The position numbers and the translations under genes are program-made. Source: Stratiolaelaps scimitus (taxonomy: Eukaryota; Arthropoda; Arachnida; Mesostigmata; Laelapidae). Taken from it: a stretch of 64,000 nucleotides of DNA. Shown piece after piece: positions 46,374-57,526 of this stretch; position 1 is the first letter of the stretch; the number at the start of each line of letters is the position of its first letter. The DNA lies in assembly GCA_019614645.1 (NCBI GenBank), contig JABWDB010000037.1:2324001-2388000 (forward strand), in the 5' to 3' direction. The notes below the pieces were generated by a model. That model was not told the origin of the DNA, made no database searches, and worked only from the letters and a program-made list of their open reading frames with translations.

Positions 46374-46516
46374 AAGGTTTATTGGCTTTGTTAAAGGAGC
46401 TGCTATTTCGCAATGCTTAAGCTCTCTTATTTGTCATTATCGCGCAGCGGAGCTCGAACCTGCGCCCTCTGGCTTGCGATAGCCAGAGACGACTTAGCCG
46501 TCCAAGCCACCGCTCT
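46374..46516 (-). repeat. SINE family A, near full-length copy
   Basis: Minus strand: GCGGTGGCTTGGACGGCTAA, the CTCTGGCTATCGCAAGCCAG arm, a B box (GGTTCGAGCTCC), GCTGCGCGATAATGAC, AAGAGAGCTTAAGCATTGCG, then GCAGCTCCTTTAACAAAGCC. The tRNA-like head is the best preserved in the window. Confidence 0.8.
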
Positions 46517-46953
46517 GACAATATCAATGCATTTTCAATTCAGTAGCGCACCTAAGCAGATTTGAAATCCACTTGTAAGAATTGAAATAATTTCGCCAGG
46601 AATACAATTTAACATATGTATTATATTTCTGTTTTAGGTTTAGACAAATCGGAACGAAAAGGTGTGGTTTTCTTTTTCTTAGAAACTGATGTTACGTTGA
46701 GTTCGCTGATAGAATGTAAACGTCTTAATTAGAGAAGGCTCCTCCCAAGAGCTGTCTAGCGGCTGATATGTTGTATCCATCAACATAATATCTCATATCA
46801 CCCCAGCTGACGCTGTTCGCCACAACTATGATGACTGTGTCAGGCCCGGTGTTGCAGTTTGGGCTAACCGCTCAGAGGGACAGGAACATTTTTAGCTCAT
46901 TACCATTCGGGGGACGGTTCTGATCCTCAGCTGTCCTCTATCCGACAGTTCTC

Positions 46954-46987
<34 letters not shown>

Positions 46988-47453
46988 CAACGCTCCAATC
47001 TAATGGGAGTCGAGCTTCCAAAGCTTATCAGAAGATTCGCTAGTTTGCTAAACGAAGTTTACCCAGCGGAATATTGACCAGTGAAACTTGGCCAAATTCG
47101 TCAATACAGTACACAACACATTTCGGCTTCACCTTGCGGACGAAACCTCAGTTCTTCAAGCAGTCCGGAACTCCCATCATAGTCGACAATATGAACGATT
47201 CAGTTAACCCAACTAATAAACGGATGTTGATGTCACACATTCGAGAATCAGGGCAATTGATTCAATGATGTTTTTACAGTATAAATATTATATATTGTGA
47301 ATCGCCCATATTGCAAAATCGAACGGACGAAACAAACCAACAAAAGCATCCTGTATCCATAAGGAACAATGCTGATAAGTACTAGTGTGATTCCAGTTGC
47401 TTGTCACTTCCTATCCACATTATACAGTTGTTATAAGATTCAAATTCGACTAA
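46517..47453. other. intergenic stretch with a SINE B tail
   Basis: At 46,922-46,955 the minus strand shows AACTGTCGGATAGAGGACAG, then CTGAGGATCAG, the 3' end of family B. (TA)n follows at 46,957-46,984. Nothing else recognised. Confidence 0.45.
46957..46984. repeat. (TA)n microsatellite
   Basis: A TA run directly beside the family B tail. Confidence 0.95.
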
Positions 47454-47560
47454 TTGGAAAGCTTGAATCCCAAGCAATCTGGAGAGCGCATATTAATGTA
47501 TGTTGATGATTATTTTTTATTCGACATGGAAAGGCCAAGTGAACAAGTACTCATATCTGC
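47454..47560 (+). pseudogene. Possible reverse transcriptase scrap with YVDD
   Basis: A frame of about 36 codons after a stop reads SGERILMYVDDYFLFDMERP. YVDD flanked by hydrophobic residues is the catalytic core of copia, Bel/Pao and Penelope-type reverse transcriptases. No second motif can be placed, so chance is possible. Confidence 0.25.
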
Positions 47561-47567
47561 TCTATCT

Positions 47568-47569
<2 letters not shown>

Positions 47570-47603
<34 letters not shown>
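47570..47603. repeat. (TA)n microsatellite
   Basis: A long uninterrupted TA run. Confidence 0.95.
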
Positions 47604-47607
<4 letters not shown>

Positions 47608-48683
47608 ACCTAGGACTCATAAGTCCAGTATCTACTGGAGAGTTTCTCATCGTCGCCGTCCGCCTCTAGCGTCTGCGCCTATATCAGTAATTCTGCAGTG
47701 GCCATTAAAGACAAAAGCAGCAAAAATGTGTTGAATATAACGTGACCTCAAACACACAAGTTACAATTAGCCTTGTCCTTCGCCAAGCAGTGCGCGTATA
47801 TAGAGTCTCCTCAGGAAAGTATACGTGCAATAATTAATAAAAATAGAAGACGATCCAATAACCCACCTTCGCAAGCTTTATATTGGCCAATTTGAGAGAT
47901 TAAATCAATCTCTCTCTCTCTCTCGCTGTCTCCCTCAAACTCATAGTGTAATTTTTGCCTTCACTGTTCGATTTCCCAGTGGTACCCAGTGCTGCCACAC
48001 TCGCACAGTGGTTGTAAACCAGAGCTGGATTACTAATAGACCGGCCTTGCTGGTTGTTGTACCCTAGCCTTGCCGAGGGCTGGGGTTGAGTTGAGCGACC
48101 TTGAGCATAGTAGAAGGCTCCCAATATAGCGAGTCTCTGTCGAGGAACAAAGCAAAGTTTAGCGGCACACCCCGACCGGACAACTGCAGGATGGACACGG
48201 CAGGGTAGTGGTCGGGTGATTGTGCCTGCCAGACTGCCGGCTGTTTTTATACAATGTGACTGACTCCTCCTATATCGTCCGACCACTCGTTTGCTTTCCC
48301 TCCGGCCAGCCAGGACAGAGCATTCAGCCATTCTTCACTTGGGCACACAATATGACACCATGTTGAGATGTCTTCGTTCTTACCTGTTTTCCAGAGATCC
48401 GCCATGTGGACGGGTCTGGCACATCAACCTAAATGAACGCGGTGTTTAGTTCATACAGTGATAGAATCGAAACAATGCATGATACATAAGTAGGTATCCG
48501 AGGGCACAATGGAGTTTGGCAGCCTTTGTTCGAATAAACCTAGATTGATCAGACGAAATTTCAGGTTGCCAAATATGATAGCGCGTTCCATGCATGCGTG
48601 AAAGTGGTAGTCATATTACGCTGCTTAGAAACGCGTCGTCGGTAATGATATACAGGGTGGTAGGGGAAAAAGAAATGCAACTA
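47604..48683. other. intergenic stretch, nothing recognised
   Basis: A CT run at about 47,910-47,924. The minus frame 47,900-48,331 is open but unfamiliar. Confidence 0.4.
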
Positions 48684-48712
48684 CCAAATTGGTGCATAAG
48701 TTCTCTCGTTTC
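48682..48712 (-). repeat. Mariner terminal inverted repeat (3' end) with TA
   Basis: TA at 48,682-48,683 is followed by CCAAATTGGTGCATAAGTTC, very like mariner ends and placed about 50 bp beyond the transposase stop. The matching end on the other side was not found. Confidence 0.65.
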
Positions 48713-49560
48713 CACCTTATAACAATACAGCATTTCATCCGAATTGTAATTCTATAATAAATTAATTCGCCATGTGTTCGCCGGCATTCGCTACGACCTT
48801 CTCCCATCTCTCAAGCACTCTATAATTAATTCTGTCGAACCAGAAATTTCGAGATCTGGTATCGAAGTGCTCGTCGAGCCAATATTGGGGACACTCATTC
48901 ATGGTCAAATTTAGCAGGTAACGAATTACTAAATTTGCTCGCGAGCGAAAAACGTGACATTCCGTTGACGCGAGGTCCGGATAATCTGTTGGGTGCAAAA
49001 CCTCGGAGTCGAACTCTCGGATTGAGGCTTTAGAGATCTTTTTAAAGTGGGGCCTGCCATTGACGCTTGAAGAACGATGACCTGACTTTATCTACCAGAT
49101 TGTCTTCTGTTGTCTCACTGAGCCTGCTCGATGCAACTGGGCCGTATATAGATATTCGTCGACCCTTAGCGTTCCCATCATACCCAAATCATGGTCTCCT
49201 TCGGATAGAGACGCGGCTTAACTCCGGGCTAAGGCGTATCGCTCCTGAGGCCACGCACTCCTGTGTCTTCTTCGCGTTAAGCGAGACACACCACTTCTTA
49301 ATATCCATAGCAAGTTTTCGTAGGAATCAGCGATAATGGCAATATGATGCTTGGTGCGAGGTGAAATGTTGAGCGGAGAGACAACCCGTATTCCTTTATA
49401 CCCGTCGCTCAACTCGTCCGTGTTGACTGATCGCAATCCGTCATCTCCATCAACTCATGGGTTGTTTGTCGGCCGTCATATAAAGGAGCCTTGGCCTTGG
49501 AGGAACGGGCGTGGTACATCCTCCAGGTCGAAGATCACTGAACTTGCTAAATCATTTTGA
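48684..49560 (-). pseudogene. Mariner transposase pseudogene
   Basis: Read on the minus strand, blocks of a mariner transposase appear in order across all three frames: FDLEDVPRPFLQGQ (about 49,530-49,490), DELSDGYKGIR (about 49,425), MDIKKWCVSLNAKK (about 49,335-49,290; first catalytic Asp kept), PKETMIWV-stop-WER (about 49,210), YLYTAQLHRAG (about 49,150), VNGRPHFKK (about 49,070) and HPTDYPDLASTECHVFRS (about 49,000-48,950), then a C-terminus ending at 48,762. The family's second and third catalytic Asp are Val and Glu here. With many stops and frame changes it is long dead. Confidence 0.8.
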
Positions 49561-51142
49561 GCAGTCCCTTTATCTATAGAGGGAGCAGTACTTCGTCTCT
49601 GCCTTACAGCGAGGGAACGTCGCTACAGAAGGGATGATCCTGGCCACCTGTGAGGGATATCCGTGTACTGTTTGCAAAGATATGTTAATAGATGGGTACC
49701 TCGCATTCGCTGGAACCATGTAAAACGCTGGGAACATACTTTAAATCATATAATAAAGAATGCTCTTTCGTATGCCATCTCGATTTGACTGTGATAAATG
49801 AGAACACCTGTTCCAAGGTTGTCATATCTGCTCAAATATATAAACTCCGTTGGAAGTCTCGTCTATAGACACCGTCAGGGGTATAGTTTCTGTAGTATCA
49901 GATCAAGAGAACAACTGGTTATAGGGGAAGCTAGGAGGATTCACTGCAGAGGATGTATACAGGCAGTGAGAAAAACTCGCACGATCAGTTTGTTATCCAG
50001 AAACCAGCTCGAAACAATGCTCAACTTAGCCCTCACCCCCACCATCCATTCAATATTGGAAATGGGAGATTGAAACAATCATCACAGGGTCTATTCTTGA
50101 AGCAGATTCAGCCCCACAGGGGTGACTTAGGCACAGACGAAATCGCAGCTCGAATGAGAGACAGAAGGTGCCATATATATATATATATATATGGCAAGCC
50201 GATTCAACCCATACAACTTCACCGTCATGTTTGCTCGATCGTTGTCAAGCACGCCGTTGTCTAGGGGCGAAAACAACGGACAACTTGAAACAGTATCCCA
50301 AGGTCAGCCCCAGTCAAGACTGACGAGTTAGCTTCGGTTCTGTAAAATGATTCAGGATGACCAATATATAGGCCACGCGGTGTCTTCCTCTGCCTTTATT
50401 GCGCATCTGGGTTACCCGCCTGCTCACGTACCGTATACTGGACCTTGCCGTGTGCATTTGCCGCATGGGTCTCGTATTGGTAAATTTCTGGAAAACGTGG
50501 CTCGCCTGCGAATGCAGCGACGTGTGCAGCTGAGATGTTGGGATGCGGAATCCGAATGTTATCGTATGACACGGCTGGTTTGATGTCCTTCCAGTCTTCT
50601 CCATAGCCAGCTGAATTTGGAACAAGTTCTCTGGGATGGTGACACCGTCTTCAACCGTCTTCCTGTGACCAGCTTGTGCAGTCATCCAGATAATCAGAAA
50701 CAGTAGCGTCACAAATTCAGAATTCCCTTCCCAAGGGTGAATAAGCGGTAGGGGAGGCGGTCGAGCCATAAATTAAAAAGCTCGCAGGAACAACTCCCAA
50801 CATCAAATCTGAATGTGACTTAGCAATGGTGACAATCACGACAATGGCGAACCAATCTTGTAACGATTTCATTATGTGCGGTTGACGCTTTGTCGTATAG
50901 CAATGCAAATTACAGAGAGACACCTAATGACAGACCGGCAGTATGTATTGTAAAATATGCGGTTGAAACAAACATGGACAGAGGACACTAGCCATATTAT
51001 ATAATAGGGTATAATGGATCTGCGAAATAAAATCGCTTAAATAAAATGCGAGCCTTTTTTAAACAAGCTAATTTATTTCCGAATATTAAATAGGAGCTAA
51101 TTGTGGTGTCCCGTTCAGAGCGAACTCACGTCTGCATTGGTT
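49561..51142. other. intergenic stretch, nothing recognised
   Basis: The 5' end of the mariner would be expected within the first few hundred bases but no terminal repeat is visible. A short TA run lies at 50,174-50,193. The minus frame 50,314-50,769 (151 codons) is open, with a plus-strand frame open across it, and matches nothing. Confidence 0.4.
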
Positions 51143-51180
51143 CTTTTGTTCAAACATACAATAATTAGGAATTATTTCTA
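51143..51180 (-). repeat. Repeat family D tail fragment
   Basis: Minus strand TAGAAATAATTCCTAATTAT then TGTATGTTTGAAC, as at 20,760-20,812 and 55,500-55,545. Confidence 0.6.
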
Positions 51181-51297
51181 CGGAGCTAATTTGTTTCGGG
51201 GATATATTCGAGGAGGTCTAGCTTAATACTGTAGATTGCATGTAACAATGCCTCGTATCTTGTGAGTATGTGAGGTCGACAAAGTTCAATGAATAAA

Positions 51298-51323
51298 GTA
51301 GTGATATATTACTATATCACTAC
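51298..51323. repeat. 11-bp inverted repeat beside (TA)n
   Basis: GTAGTGATATA and its exact complement, four bases apart, lead into the TA run at 51,323-51,345. Confidence 0.8.
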
Positions 51324-51345
<22 letters not shown>

Positions 51346-51355
<10 letters not shown>

Positions 51356-53000
51356 GACATCATTGATCGTCTTTATCTACATGTATATATATATGCCGTT
51401 TGCGTAGATGAAAATGATACACGTCTCAAATTGCAGCGCACACTAGAACTGAGAGGGTTTAAAGTTCAATTCGACCGGCGTTAAATTTTGAAGAGGAAAT
51501 TGCATCTGCCAAAAAATTAAAGAAAGCCTTACAAGGGAATATAAGGTGGCACGACACGTTCGAATGAGAGTTCTCTTTACCGGCGGAATGGCAGCGAACA
51601 GGCTAACCTTCAGGGTCCACTGATAAGGCAACTTTTACGATCGAACAAGCGCTAAATAGACAGGACGAATCCAGTGTGGCCCCCCGAATCCAGGGGGGGG
51701 GTGTCAGGGTAATTGTTTGGGACAATTAAGAGTCACTCGTACCTAGGACCTCAGTGATGGAAGACTTTGGGGCGTGGTCCCATCGTGGTTATCCAATTGG
51801 TTTTGGAGGATTACCTGAGTCCCTGCGTAGACGACCATTTCGAGACAGACTGTGAACTTTTCAACAAGACTCCACGCCTGCCCGCAGAGCGAAGGCCACC
51901 CATAGGTAGGTCACGCAAAAAAAGGTGCCCGTGTTCATTTGGTCAGGACAATAGGCCCCTACCGTCGCCTGACCTCAATCTGCAGGCATTTCTCTAGCTG
52001 GCGGCATTTGGAAGTTCAAGGTGCCCTGCAAAAAATACACCCCAATTTTTGCAACCCCCCCCCCGCAAGGCCGCTATTACAAACGAGTGGGCGAGAACGC
52101 CGGACCATAGCGTCTCTGTCGCGGTGAAGCCCTTCGATTATCGACTCGAAGGCCACTATCAAGGTCGCAGGAGATTCTATATATGAGTAGAATATGTCCA
52201 AAAAATTAACGGTGCCTTTTGTTTGTACAATTTAATTTTTAGCCACATGTTTATTCGGGTGCTCCTCGATACGTTCAGCGACACGAGGTTTGATTTGTCA
52301 TCCATTCTTTGATCGTTGGCCGTCGCCCCCACACAGCCACAACTATAAGGTGACGTTCGAACAGGCGGGAGCGAACTGTCGTTGGTGGACCGTGGAGTCC
52401 ATCAAACAGCGAGCCTCCCTGACAGGCAGCCGGATCTTGCGACACGAACGACAAGTGGGGTAGGTAAAAGGCTGTGTGGCGTGTCGACACTGATCTGGGT
52501 AAAAAAAACTACTCGGCAGCTGTGTGGCTAGGCGATATCGGAGGAATGATCATGGTTAAACTTGCAGAATCCTATGGTGGCAATCGTCACCTACGGACAA
52601 CACAAATAAGATGATTATAGAAAAATCAATTAGCCAACTCGACTAATTTTCGCCCAAAGCGAGCGCGAAGCATGAGGTGCGCACACCACACAAAAACAGC
52701 CCTCTATTCTGCTTAGCTTCTGACAGCGAAGCTTGAAGCAATTTTCGTACACCTGTAAAGTCAATGTGAACACTTATTTGTGACGCCGGCCGTGTGTCTC
52801 TTGCACGGCGCAAAGGAAAACAAGAGATTCGTTGCGAAAGAAACAGAGCGAGAGAAAGAATAGAATTTTTGTTTCGCGTATCTACGAGCTCTCCCCGTAA
52901 ACGCACACATAAGTAGACCTCTGATTAGTTACGTCAAGCTGAAGTTGACCCGCGAACGAACAGACAAACCAAGCCGCCAAACATCACGGGGCACAGCGAA
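51346..53000. other. intergenic stretch, nothing recognised
   Basis: G-run near 51,697 and C-run near 52,057. Open frames are short, overlapping and unfamiliar. Confidence 0.4.
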
Positions 53001-53700
53001 ACGAAATGGGCGTCATCATTCACGCGAACCCGCTGGCCCTCCATCTGTCCGCCGCCCGTTGCGCGTTGGCCAGTTGTACACCGCTCGAGGCAGCATCACA
53101 TCAACGCCCCCGTGCTAACAACTACATCCACACAGCTCGTCGAGTCGAATGGCCAGCGAATACATGTTCAGAGTGTGCGCGGCTCGCGAGGTTTCGGCCT
53201 CATACGGTGGTTCGAGAACCTAACCGAAGGACAACAACAACAGCAGCAACAACAATGACAACATCAGCAGCAGCAACAACAACAACAACAGCAACAACAG
53301 AAGGACCCCTCTCCCTTCTACTGTTGTTCCACTGCTCTCGTCCTCTCAAGGTTAACGTCCGCAATGAGTGCGCCGGGAAGTGGCGGGAACGCTGCTGTTC
53401 CGTAGTTGTTGTTGTTCCAGTTGTTGTTGTTGTTGCTCCTGTTGTTGTTTTTGTTCGTGGCTGTTATTTATCCCCTAAACAAAAACCCATTTGACTCATA
53501 ATCCCCCCCAGACCACTTCCCCGATGTGTCATCATGACATCTCGTGGACCCATTTCAAGGATAGGCCGCAGCCCTCCACCACCCCCCCCCCCCGCACTCG
53601 CCGGTTTGTGATGCATTTCATGAAGCCTAGGCTAGCTGGACGGCCAGACCACTCCTGCTGCTGCTGGACGAATGCTACAATTTGACCTGGCACTGCTTAG
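53001..53700. other. G+C-richer stretch with facing triplet repeats
   Basis: One open frame covers 53,006-53,494 (162 codons, true ATG). Its middle is only the translated AAC array and its end the translated GTT array, so it gives no good evidence of a protein. A C-run lies at about 53,581-53,594. Confidence 0.4.
53230..53456. repeat. (AAC)n array facing a (GTT)n array
   Basis: Interrupted AAC/CAG units at 53,230-53,300 are followed about 100 bases later by GTT units at 53,404-53,456. The two can pair as arms of one hairpin. Confidence 0.85.
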
Positions 53701-54499
53701 CATATATTGTAGAGAGAAACAAAATAATAATAATAATAACAATGCATACAGACTATGTCATTATGTGCCATCGCTTTATGGAGGCAATTCTACCCGGAGT
53801 ATTGTACATAGTAATTTATTTGTACGTAGATATATTGTAATATTGTATCGAATGGGATGTATTGAGGGATATTTCATATGAGGCATAACATATACTTTGC
53901 GGTGTCCACCCGTGCGTTTTACGTGATAGTCGTGTCCAGGCAGAAGGACATTCGTTGCCATAACATACCGGTGTGTCTAGGTTTTGAGTATACAACAACG
54001 AAAGATCGGTGTATCACCATTAATTAGCCGTGTGGAGGAGGAACATTGATGAAGATCGACACATCAGTAGTTCACTAGCGCACGCCCTGCAAGAGTCTAC
54101 TTGCAAGTAAACTACTTAGTGACATATTTACGAACAAGTTATAATAGATATGGCAATTGGTTGGTAATCCGGAAACGAATCTTGATATTACGATCACTGT
54201 ATATACCACTCACATAAAGTCACATATGATCTGGCGACGAAGGCGTACGCATAAATCACGAGTCGATAAAGCGAATAATTAACAGGAACTACATATTCGT
54301 GTTAGATTACCGATTTCCTTTCCGGTCATATTTGAGCAGATGTCGCCCACCCATCAGAGCACTCACCCTGTCGTGGTGGACGTGGTGAACTATCATTTTT
54401 CCGATAGACAATACCTGAGCAGGTATGTCCCCGAGAACTCACAGTCAAGGGCACGTTCTTAGCTAGCACCACACATGACCATTCATAGAGGTGTTGTAT
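53701..54499. other. A+T-rich stretch, nothing recognised
   Basis: A short (AAT)n run near 53,723-53,739. No family match. Confidence 0.4.
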
Positions 54500-54690
54500 T
54501 TTACTTCCCGGTGGTGCCCGGTGGCGGGATGCGTTCGTGTGCGTCGAGGAGACGAACGTAGGTGCATGGGTTCGATTCCCACCCGTTACACATTTGCTTT
54601 TATGGAGGGGATGAAGCCTTATGGCGAAAGCAGCTGTACCGTCAACCGAGTTAAATGTTTGGGGCTGTGAGATTCAGCCAAGGAAATTAT
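54500..54690 (+). repeat. SINE family C, long copy
   Basis: In order: GCGTTCGTGTGCGTCGAGGA, GACGAACGTAGGTG, a perfect B box (GGTTCGATTCC) at 54,569-54,579, CACCCGTTACACATTTGCTT, GAAAGCAGCTGTACCGTC, then GAGTTAAATGTTTGGGGCTG. It is the best guide to the family layout. No convincing A box is seen, so the 5' end may be missing. Confidence 0.7.
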
Positions 54691-55157
54691 CTAGCGTAAC
54701 CAATGAATCGTATCAGGCCGGACTTAAAACCAATGTTTCCATCTTTATCTTCGTCATCATCTTCACACAGGCCATGAAGATCGTCAAAGATCGGATCCTC
54801 TAACAAAACCACGTCCATCCATCTCTCAGAGGATCAAGAAATTCCGCACAACCGGATGCATCTGTCTGTTCGAGCATCGGTCTGTTTGCGGGTGCCTGCC
54901 CATTATGGATAAAATTGATATGAACACGGTGTCCATCTCGACTGTTTCGCGCCACCGAAAGTCGTTTTTGGCTCATTGGCGAAAATTGAAGAATGTCACA
55001 TTGAGAAAATTCAATGGCAAATGTTTATGTTATGTTTGAAAGAAGAATAAAAAAAAACACTCGGATGTTACGTCTTTAACACGAAGGTCATCTCATCCTT
55101 CCCGGTCCCTCCCCGGTTGTGGTGTGTAATTAAATTCAGAAATTTAGAAATTCAGCC
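54691..55157. other. intergenic stretch, nothing recognised
   Basis: No repeat family or exon recognised. Confidence 0.4.
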
Positions 55158-55270
55158 AGCTGTCTCTGGCTGTAAATAGCCAGAGGCCATAGGTTCGAAT
55201 CCCGTTGCGTGATGACATCTAAGAGAACTTAAGCATTGTAACAATTGCAGTTCCTTTAAAGCTTTACCTC
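55158..55270 (+). repeat. SINE family A copy
   Basis: CTCTGGCTGTAAATAGCCAG arm, B box (GGTTCGAATCC), GTTGCGTGATGACATC, AAGAGAACTTAAGCATTGTA, AATTGCAGTTCCTTTAAAGC. It is 5'-truncated within the head and otherwise close to the family norm. Confidence 0.75.
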
Positions 55271-55487
55271 AACCATCGATCGATCAATGATCCCGTGTTG
55301 GTGTGTGCCTACTTGTCAGAGATCGCGCAACAAGTGACAATAAAAATAATCTCAATATGAGCGAATTATTAGTATAATACTGGTGTATTACTATCATTTG
55401 AGCAACCTCTGCGTCTCCTGTGGCCTGGGGATGTGTTAAAAATTGTTCAAATAAGACCATACTGCTTACGCGTGAGAACATTTGACA
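55271..55487. other. intergenic stretch, nothing recognised
   Basis: A short spacer between repeat copies. Confidence 0.35.
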
Positions 55488-55590
55488 AACATTTATTCAA
55501 ACATAAAATAATTAGGAATTATTTCTATTATTGCGGAGGGGATTAGCTGGGACCTGCGTGGTGGCCGACATTGTCCCGAGGATAATAAAC
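55488..55590 (-). repeat. Repeat family D copy
   Basis: Minus strand: CCTCGGGACAATGTCGGCCA, a G+C-rich block, AATAGAAATAATTCCTAATT, then TTATGTTTGAATAAATGTTT. It aligns with 20,729-20,815, sharing 19 identical bases at CCTCGGGACAATGTCGGCC. Confidence 0.65.
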
Positions 55591-55601
55591 TATTGATAAA
55601 C

Positions 55602-55603
<2 letters not shown>

Positions 55604-55651
<48 letters not shown>

Positions 55652-55655
55652 TTTT
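55604..55655. repeat. (TA)n-(T)n microsatellite
   Basis: A TA run ending in a T-run, next to the family D copy. Confidence 0.95.
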
Positions 55656-55839
55656 AAAGGAATTGCAAAAACATATTTTTAGATTATTCACTGCGTTCGG
55701 CCACACTGTTTTATGAGCGCACGATGCAAGAAACTATGGATTCGGATCAGTGAGGCCGTCAGTCGAATGGCCCTAATATCTATTTGTAAGATTAGAATAG
55801 TACCGCAATTACTACACAGCAAATCACGTGGGACTTGTT

Positions 55840-56030
55840 GAGGTTGAACCCACTTCTCAGATTGCGAGGCGCATACGAAGGTGCACACCCCGGAGGTTCG
55901 ATCACCCCCGGACACCTTTGCACATTTGCTTTTAAGGGGTTGGAGGCTCTGTCTCTTATGAAAGACACAATGCCGATAGCAGTTGTACCGTGGACTGAGT
56001 TAAATATTTAAGGCTGCGAGGTAGGCACTA
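55840..56030 (+). repeat. SINE family C copy
   Basis: B-box region GGAGGTTCGATCACCCC (altered), CACATTTGCTTTTAAGGGG, GATAGCAGTTGTACCGTGG, GAGTTAAATATTTAAGGCTG, ending in an A-rich stretch. The A-rich end fits retroposition. Confidence 0.65.
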
Positions 56031-57359
56031 AAAATTGAAATTAAAAAAAGCTTACTTCAATCAATTATATCATATGAGAAATTTGTGGTCGATTGTTGCT
56101 TCGTTGTCGAAGTTGAACTCGTCGAACTCTCCAGTCCGCCTATAAAATAAGTTATAGTTATTATTGTACTTTTAAACTTATAAGGTCCATGCGGAAACAC
56201 TAAAGGGCAGTGCCAGAGATACTCTTCACCTTCTCTAAGTCGAATCTGCAGCTTATAGCCAGACTACGTGATCCCAACATGCGTACTACTTTGTATATAA
56301 GTATCATGCAGAATGTTTATGCTGTATAAATGCACATTTAACTATATTGTACATGCTTCACTTGTCCAACGAACGGTGTTAATCAATATATAAGAACTAA
56401 CGGTAAGCACGGCCACGCTGCCACGTCTTCTGTAAGAGATCCCTCTAGTATAGTTTCCACAGGTGTTGGACCGCTCGTATCCAGGAGAGGCCACACACAA
56501 AATACATATATATATATATATATTGCTCTCTCGTTGCTAGGACGCCACTGCCGGGATGGCGACTCCAGCGGAGACGTTGGCACCTAATAAAATAGCTACT
56601 TACCAACGCTGTGGCCAGGCAAACAAAATGTCACACCCTATGATAGTCACACCTATCTGCCAGCCAGCAATTGGCTTAGACTTCATCACTAGGCGGGCGG
56701 TCATCAGCGGCTTTCTTCCTCGCTATCTTAGTCGACCTCTCGACCGCCCCTGTCACCGATGTCATTGCTATGGCTTGCAGGGCTGAAAAAATAAATCGCA
56801 TTTTTATCGATTTGTCGAATTTTTCCCCATATTTTCTTCATGCACGTGTCCACGTCAGCAGCAGGTGTGTGTACGGCCCCCAGCCATTTGCACGATATAC
56901 ATGTGATGATACATATACATATAGAATTTGTAGGGATAATTAAGTGTAATTTTAGCAAAAATACAATGCAATATTCGTTAATTTATGGAAACGATTGCAA
57001 CAGGAGAGAATTTCTGCCACTAATTATAAGTGAACAGTGTTAATCAAGCCCTAAGTGTGCATATGCTCTACTCGCGCTAAAAAAAATTGATTTCATGTGT
57101 TTTTTATGTACGAGCTTCGTTTATAGCTAGCTGCCTTAGCTGGGCGGTAACTTGAACAAAGCCCACAATTTGGACGGATGAGACAACAGCTTTCTCTCTA
57201 ACAAGCTATTGTCAGTTGCTTCTTAGCAAAAACACTTAATGCCTCCATGAAAATGTGGCCCTAACGGTATTTTCGTGTTAAAAAAAAAATAAAACAGAAA
57301 TAATTAGTATAAATATGTCATGATTGTGCCGTGAACGTCACCACGGTGCTTCACCCTGT
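56031..57359. other. A+T-rich stretch, nothing recognised
   Basis: A short TA run near 56,505-56,522. Frames are short and random-looking. Confidence 0.4.
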
Positions 57360-57502
57360 CGGCGCGGTGGCTTGGATGGCTAAGTTGTCTCTAGTTGAAA
57401 AAAGCCGGAGGGCATGGGTTCGAGTCTTGTGACCTATGGGATCTATAAGAAAACCTAACTAAGCATTGTGAAGATCGCAGTTCCTTTAAAAATAAACGAA
57501 TA
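57360..57502 (+). repeat. SINE family A, full-length copy (left arm of inverted pair)
   Basis: GGCGCGGTGGCTTGGATGGC head, B box (GGTTCGAGTCTTG, altered at the end), TATAAGAAAACC, CTAAGCATTGTGAAGATCGC, AGTTCCTTTAAAAATAAACG. It faces the copy at 57,527, tail to tail. Confidence 0.8.
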
Positions 57503-57526
57503 TAGACACCTTTACCTACAGATCAA

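Noticed and set aside
49270..49440. Minus-strand peptide KWCVSLNAKKTQ as a LINE reverse transcriptase block
   Set aside because: The neighbouring blocks on both sides fit a mariner transposase in order, so this piece is the region around its first catalytic residue.
50314..50769. 151-codon minus-strand open frame
   Set aside because: A plus-strand frame is open across the same place and neither resembles a known protein.
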